DNA from: Phycisphaerae bacterium
GTDB lineage: Bacteria > Planctomycetota > Phycisphaerae > Sedimentisphaerales > Anaerohalosphaeraceae
Length of the DNA stretch: 44,874 nt
Assembly: GCA_014859965.1 (NCBI GenBank)
Contig: JACZKQ010000080.1
Location: forward strand, 1-44,874
Direction: 5' to 3'
Below are positions 41,715-44,874 of the stretch, piece after piece. Position 1 is the first letter of the stretch; each line of letters starts with the position of its first letter. Position numbers and translations under genes: made by a program. The notes beneath the pieces are model-generated. The model ran no database searches and was not told where the DNA came from. It was given only the letters and a program-made list of their open reading frames with translations.

Positions 41715-42709
41715 CAGGGAAGACTGCTGTTTGGGCTATCTGGTCGACTCAATTCGGGCAGCGGCCGGGCGTTGATTTTCAGGCTTTTGAGCTGAACGGC
41801 CGCATTGTAGGCGCCGGGGATTTCCCAGCCTAAGTTCATGTTTACCACGGCGAAGTCTTCTGGGTTGGAAGATTTCAGGTAGCTGCGTTTGGCGGCGGTG
41901 GTGAGGGCCTGGCGGATGTGAGGGAGGAGGTCTGTTTGGATACGGGTCCACGTTCCTTCTTTCATGGGGGTTTGGTTCACTTGTCGGCCGTCGATGGTGT
42001 AGATGAATTTGCCGGTGGCGTCTTTTTTGCCCGCGTCGGGGGCCATGTAGGCCGGGGGGATGTCGTGGCGGCTGTCGAAGAACGGGACGCCGAACCAGAT
42101 GTAGTTGTTGTGGCCGGGGCTGTCGGGGTTGATGTTTCGGACGATGAAGAAGAGCTGGAACTGGGCGGCGTGCAGGCCGGGATCAAAGCGCCCGGCGGGC
42201 AGGTGGTCCTCGAATGACAACAGCCGCAGATCGATCGCCAGGTCGACTGAGGCGAGATCGCTCAGGCGGTGGATGCGCGTCGCGTCCTGCTCAATCAGCA
42301 GGTGCGGCCACGATTCGCCCGCCTGCCGGACGTGCTCGCCATATTCGGCTTTGCCGCGAATGTCGAGGACGAGGTCGCCTCCCACACCCACGACGACCTT
42401 CTTACCCGCGTTTTCCCATGTAATGTCGCCGTTAAGCGATCTTGTACAAGGGACATCGGCCAGCGAATACTGCGTCGCCCACTGACAAAGGCGCCAAACG
42501 GGCTCGGCCTCAGACGGACTGCTTTTCAGGACGGCCTCCACCTTGCGACCCATCGCGGGATCAGCATAGCCCAACAGGAATCCCCCGCGAAACTGCATAT
42601 CCGCAAACAGCGAAACGACCGGTTCATCAGCCTGGCATGGCGGAATACAGGCGCCGACGAAGGCCAGGATCTGGACCGCTGCAATGCGAAGAACGCGCTT
42701 CATTGTCAT
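41714..42709 (-). CDS. Exported protein of unknown function, probably beta-sandwich
   Basis: 331 residues with a signal peptide (about 1-27, MKRVLRIAAVQILAFVGAC... ADEP). The mature sequence has alternating hydrophobic strands (LHAAQFQLFFIVRNINPDSP, about 180-199; NNYIWFGVPFFDSR, about 202-215; EGTWTRIQTDLLPHIRQAL, about 252-270; FAVVNMNLGWEIPG, about 287-300) compatible with a concanavalin- or jelly-roll-like fold found in carbohydrate-active proteins. There is no family recognised with confidence. It lies 22 bases downstream of a GNAT gene and in the same run as the GH16 gene, so a role with the same glycan is plausible but unproven. The start at 42709 has GCAGG upstream. Confidence 0.7.
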   Translation of the reverse strand: MTMKRVLRIAAVQILAFVGACIPPCQADEPVVSLFADMQFRGGFLLGYADPAMGRKVEAVLKSSPSEAEPVWRLCQWATQYSLADVPCTRSLNGDITWENAGKKVVVGVGGDLVLDIRGKAEYGEHVRQAGESWPHLLIEQDATRIHRLSDLASVDLAIDLRLLSFEDHLPAGRFDPGLHAAQFQLFFIVRNINPDSPGHNNYIWFGVPFFDSRHDIPPAYMAPDAGKKDATGKFIYTIDGRQVNQTPMKEGTWTRIQTDLLPHIRQALTTAAKRSYLKSSNPEDFAVVNMNLGWEIPGAYNAAVQLKSLKINARPLPELSRPDSPNSSLP

Positions 42710-42731
42710 ACAAACCTGCCCCTATGAGTTG

Positions 42732-43172
42732 TCAGTAAAGGGTGAGTTGTTTGGACATTCGGAAGTGTTCGATACAACCATAGAGAGTGTGTGCCTTGGC
42801 GACGATTTCATAGCCATAGGCTTCATAGAAGTCGACTGCCGTCTCGCGGGCGTTTAGAATGATCCTTCGGGCGTTCTGGCTGCGGAGGCGTCGTTCGAGT
42901 TCGCACAGCAGCGCCCCGCCGACGCCCTTGCCGCGACATGCCTCTTCAACCGCCATGTAGCGGATCATGCCTTCGCCCGGCGCGGAAAAGTGGCCGCGGC
43001 CCACGCCGATGACGGCGTCGCCATGCAGCGCGACGAGGTGTACGCTTCGCTCTTCGTGCAGGTCCTTTTCGCTGCCGATGGGCCGGCCCCACGGCTCGCG
43101 CAGGATCCGCCATCGCAGCGTGTAATAGCGCGCCAACTCATCCGGCGTCTGCGGCGGACGTATTTCGATCAT
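42732..43172 (-). CDS. GNAT-family N-acetyltransferase
   Basis: 146 residues from the ATG at 43172, which overlaps the stop of the GH16 gene by four bases; a longer frame extends upstream inside GH16. The acetyl-CoA motif is RGKGVGGAL (about 92-100, Q/RxxGxG/A pattern), followed by the ILNARETAVDFYEAYGYEIV C-terminal part (about 110-129). GNAT proteins acetylate amino sugars, amino acids, proteins or antibiotics; the substrate cannot be told. The ribosome site is a weak AAGGA. It is coupled to the upstream GH16 gene. Confidence 0.88.
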   Translation of the reverse strand: MIEIRPPQTPDELARYYTLRWRILREPWGRPIGSEKDLHEERSVHLVALHGDAVIGVGRGHFSAPGEGMIRYMAVEEACRGKGVGGALLCELERRLRSQNARRIILNARETAVDFYEAYGYEIVAKAHTLYGCIEHFRMSKQLTLY

Positions 43173-44074
43173 GGTTGTCGTTGTCCTTTTACTTCGGGCG
43201 TCTTTTTCCAGGCCCGCACATACTCGATACTGTAGACCGAGGGCAGGTCCTCGTCTTTCGGCAGGCCGAACCACTCAGGCATCGTCTCGCTGTCGAAGTT
43301 CAGCGTCAGCGGCTGGTGCCAGTGCGTGTTCTCGACCCAGCGGATGGGCACGCCGTCGAAATACCACGTGATCCGTTCCTTGTTCCACTCCAGGCCGTAT
43401 ACATGATAATCGTCCGCCAGGTTCGCCGCCGCCTCCCAAAGGCTGTGCTTCGACCAGTGCCGGACCTCCTCCGGCGCCTTGAACACGTGGACGTTCATGT
43501 TGTACTTCTTTTCGTAGCCCGGCGATTTGCCGCCGATCTCGAATACGTCGATCTCAGTCCACAGATCCTTTTCACTGTAATAGAACCAGAACGAACTCGA
43601 TCCGGCTGATTTCATGGCCCTGGCTTTGACCTCGAAATATCCGTAAAGCACCCGGCCCTTGCTCTGCACGGCCGCCGACGTCCAGGTATGATACCCCTTG
43701 TCCTTCGGCATCCCGGCGGGCTCTTCCTTCTTCATGTGCAGGTGAAGCTTGCCGTCTCCGACGGTTACGTTCTTCTCATTAAACCAGCCCGGCTTGCGGC
43801 CGAGCCACGTCGGATTCCTCGGCCACCATTTTGTGCTGTCGAGCGTTGTGCCGTCGAATTCGTCGCTCATGGGCTCGTATCCTGTCCATCCGCCGCCATT
43901 GCTTTGGTCCGACAGCGGATAGTCCGACGTAACGTGTTTCGGGGCCCGCGGCAGGGGGCCCTTGAGCGTCCAGTCGCCGGAGGTTTTACTAGGCGTCTGT
44001 TGCGTTTGGGCGCAGCAGAGGTGCGCGGCGGCGATTACTGCGATCACTGTAAAGGCGATGTGCTTATGTTTCAT
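43169..44074 (-). CDS. GH16-family glycoside hydrolase, exported
   Basis: 301 residues from the ATG at 44074, with AAGGA seven bases upstream. Signal peptide at about 1-22. The GH16 active-site signature ExDxxE is WTEIDVFEIGG: E174 (nucleophile), D176 and E179 (acid/base). The family also shows YGYFEVKARAM before it and WHQPLTLNFDSETMPEWFG after it. The order and the absence of the beta-bulge group's extra residue suggest an agarase/porphyranase/carrageenase-like clade rather than lichenase, but subfamily assignment needs a search. It should cleave beta-1,3- or 1,4-linked algal or laminarin-type glycans. It is one base from the upstream panE stop and coupled to the GNAT gene. Confidence 0.93.
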   Translation of the reverse strand: MKHKHIAFTVIAVIAAAHLCCAQTQQTPSKTSGDWTLKGPLPRAPKHVTSDYPLSDQSNGGGWTGYEPMSDEFDGTTLDSTKWWPRNPTWLGRKPGWFNEKNVTVGDGKLHLHMKKEEPAGMPKDKGYHTWTSAAVQSKGRVLYGYFEVKARAMKSAGSSSFWFYYSEKDLWTEIDVFEIGGKSPGYEKKYNMNVHVFKAPEEVRHWSKHSLWEAAANLADDYHVYGLEWNKERITWYFDGVPIRWVENTHWHQPLTLNFDSETMPEWFGLPKDEDLPSVYSIEYVRAWKKTPEVKGQRQP

Positions 44075-44075
44075 T

Positions 44076-44874
44076 TCAGGGTCCTTCGTTTCCTTTGCCG
44101 GTCTTCGCCTCAAGAAACTTTACCAGATCGTACAGGCAGATGTTAGTGGGAACCTCGACATTGTAGCGGCCGGCCAGCTCGATCACCGCCCCGCTGAGCG
44201 CATCGATCTCGGTGGCCTTGCCGGCGAGAATATCCTGCAGGGTCGAGGACTTGTGCTCGGCGGTGCTCGGCACGAGTCGGCCGTAGAAGACCTCCATAAA
44301 CTCGTCCGCCGTCGGCCAGTGGGTTGAAAACCCCGCCGCGTCCAACACCCGGTAGATCTCCGCGACCACGGCGTCCATGATGCGGCGGGTCGAGGCGTGT
44401 TCGGCAAGCACGCCGTAGGGCACGTCGAGCACCGCGCCCAGCGGATTCAGTGCGCAGTTGTACAGCATCTTCGCCCACAGGTCCTTCTCGATATGCGGCG
44501 TGGTCTCGCACGGAATGCCGCCTCGGGTGATCGCCTCGGCGAGCCGGGCCAGAACGCTCACGTCGCCTCCGAACAGGCTGCCCAGGTGAATCGCGTCGGC
44601 ATGGACGGTGATCACGACCTCGTTCGGGGCCGGTCGGGCAAAGCCGGTGATGACGCGCCCGTTGAAAATGCGGGCCTTGGGAAACAGTTCGGCAAAGATT
44701 TCCGCGTTGCCCCACCCATTCTGACACAGGACAATCCGCCCGCCCTCGCCCAGCAGGGCCCCATGCCGCGCAAGGTCCTCCGCCGCCGCACGAGAATCCG
44801 GCGACTTCACACAGACCAGGATGAAATCATAAGCCTTAGCCGGCAAAGCATCCAAATCGCCATAAGAACCAAAT
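44076..44874 (-). CDS. 2-dehydropantoate 2-reductase (PanE/ApbA) family, 5' end outside window
   Basis: The frame is open to the window edge, so the N-terminus with the GxGxxG nucleotide motif is not seen. The visible part shows AYDFILVCVKSPDS (end of the Rossmann domain), LCQNGWGN, the catalytic lysine of EKDLWAKMLYNCALNPLGAV (K then N, family KxxxN), and a C-terminal helical domain ending in IDALSGAVIELAGRYNVEVPTN. PanE makes pantoate for coenzyme A; relatives act on other 2-keto acids or sugars. The gene is directly upstream of GH16, so a non-pantothenate role is possible. Confidence 0.88.
   Translation of the reverse strand, partial: FGSYGDLDALPAKAYDFILVCVKSPDSRAAAEDLARHGALLGEGGRIVLCQNGWGNAEIFAELFPKARIFNGRVITGFARPAPNEVVITVHADAIHLGSLFGGDVSVLARLAEAITRGGIPCETTPHIEKDLWAKMLYNCALNPLGAVLDVPYGVLAEHASTRRIMDAVVAEIYRVLDAAGFSTHWPTADEFMEVFYGRLVPSTAEHKSSTLQDILAGKATEIDALSGAVIELAGRYNVEVPTNICLYDLVKFLEAKTGKGNEGP

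Overview
The window looks like a chromosomal segment of a Planctomycetota bacterium, most likely of the Phycisphaerae/Sedimentisphaerales type. The reasoning is a family-level inference: the DNA is G+C-rich; there are many exported carbohydrate-active and Tat-exported proteins (heparinase II/III-like lyase, DUF2961/GH172, beta-helix lyase-like protein, GxGYxYP protein, GH16, Cys-type sulfatase, Gfo/Idh oxidoreductase, two TIM-barrel isomerase-like proteins); there are no SusC/SusD-type transporters; and lone regulators (PilZ proteins, BlaI/M56 pair, NtrC-type two-component pair, ECF sigma factor) are scattered between them. No rRNA, tRNA, CRISPR array, transposase or phage structural gene was recognised.

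Layout. 1-1.2 kb: two parS centromere sites directly upstream of parB. 1.3-4.3 kb: heparinase-like lyase and an M42 aminopeptidase. 4.4-6.5 kb (minus): DUF401 membrane protein and a PilZ protein. 6.8-11.9 kb (plus): a strong promoter and a tightly packed three-gene exported glycan operon (DUF2961/GH172, beta-helix, GxGYxYP). 18.8-11.9 kb (minus): one long co-directional run that starts at a good promoter: tsaD, UroD-family protein, a small ORF, Gfo/Idh oxidoreductase, TIM-barrel protein, larB, nnrD and an AhpD-like protein, with several stop/start overlaps. 18.9-21.2 kb: BlaI repressor and M56 peptidase with an operator-like dyad on the promoter, closed by a strong hairpin. 21.3-25.7 kb: CxxC mini-protein, ferritin-like protein, RNase D, DUF362 protein, lipoprotein and a second PilZ protein. 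26-28.7 kb: histidine kinase and sigma54 activator overlapping by 4 bases. 28.7-30.4 kb: zinc-ribbon protein, ECF sigma factor and a divergent CII-like HTH protein. 30.5-35.6 kb: second TIM-barrel protein, sulfatase, metallo-beta-lactamase-fold protein, alkaline phosphatase. 35.7-41.6 kb: hldD, an APC permease fused to a PTS IIA domain, and an S9 peptidase with two lysine/glutamate-rich insertions. 44.9-41.7 kb (minus): panE-like (cut by the window end), GH16, GNAT and an unknown exported protein in a compact operon.

How the genes work together. Much of the window is degradation of (partly sulfated) polysaccharide outside the cytoplasm: lyase, GH172, beta-helix protein, GH16 and sulfatase, with oxidoreductase and isomerase-like proteins to process the sugars. 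Housekeeping genes (parB, tsaD, hldD, rnd) are interleaved. Many genes have readable sigma70-type promoters, and these decide several starts: tsaD starts at TTG 18693, rnd at 22315, and two genes (25249 and 26117) appear to be leaderless.

No complete new defence or mobile system was recognised. The best candidates for something undescribed are the GH172/beta-helix/GxGYxYP operon, the permease-IIA fusion, the larB-nnrD coupling inside a tsaD-led operon, and the lipoprotein-DUF362 pair with a leaderless promoter.
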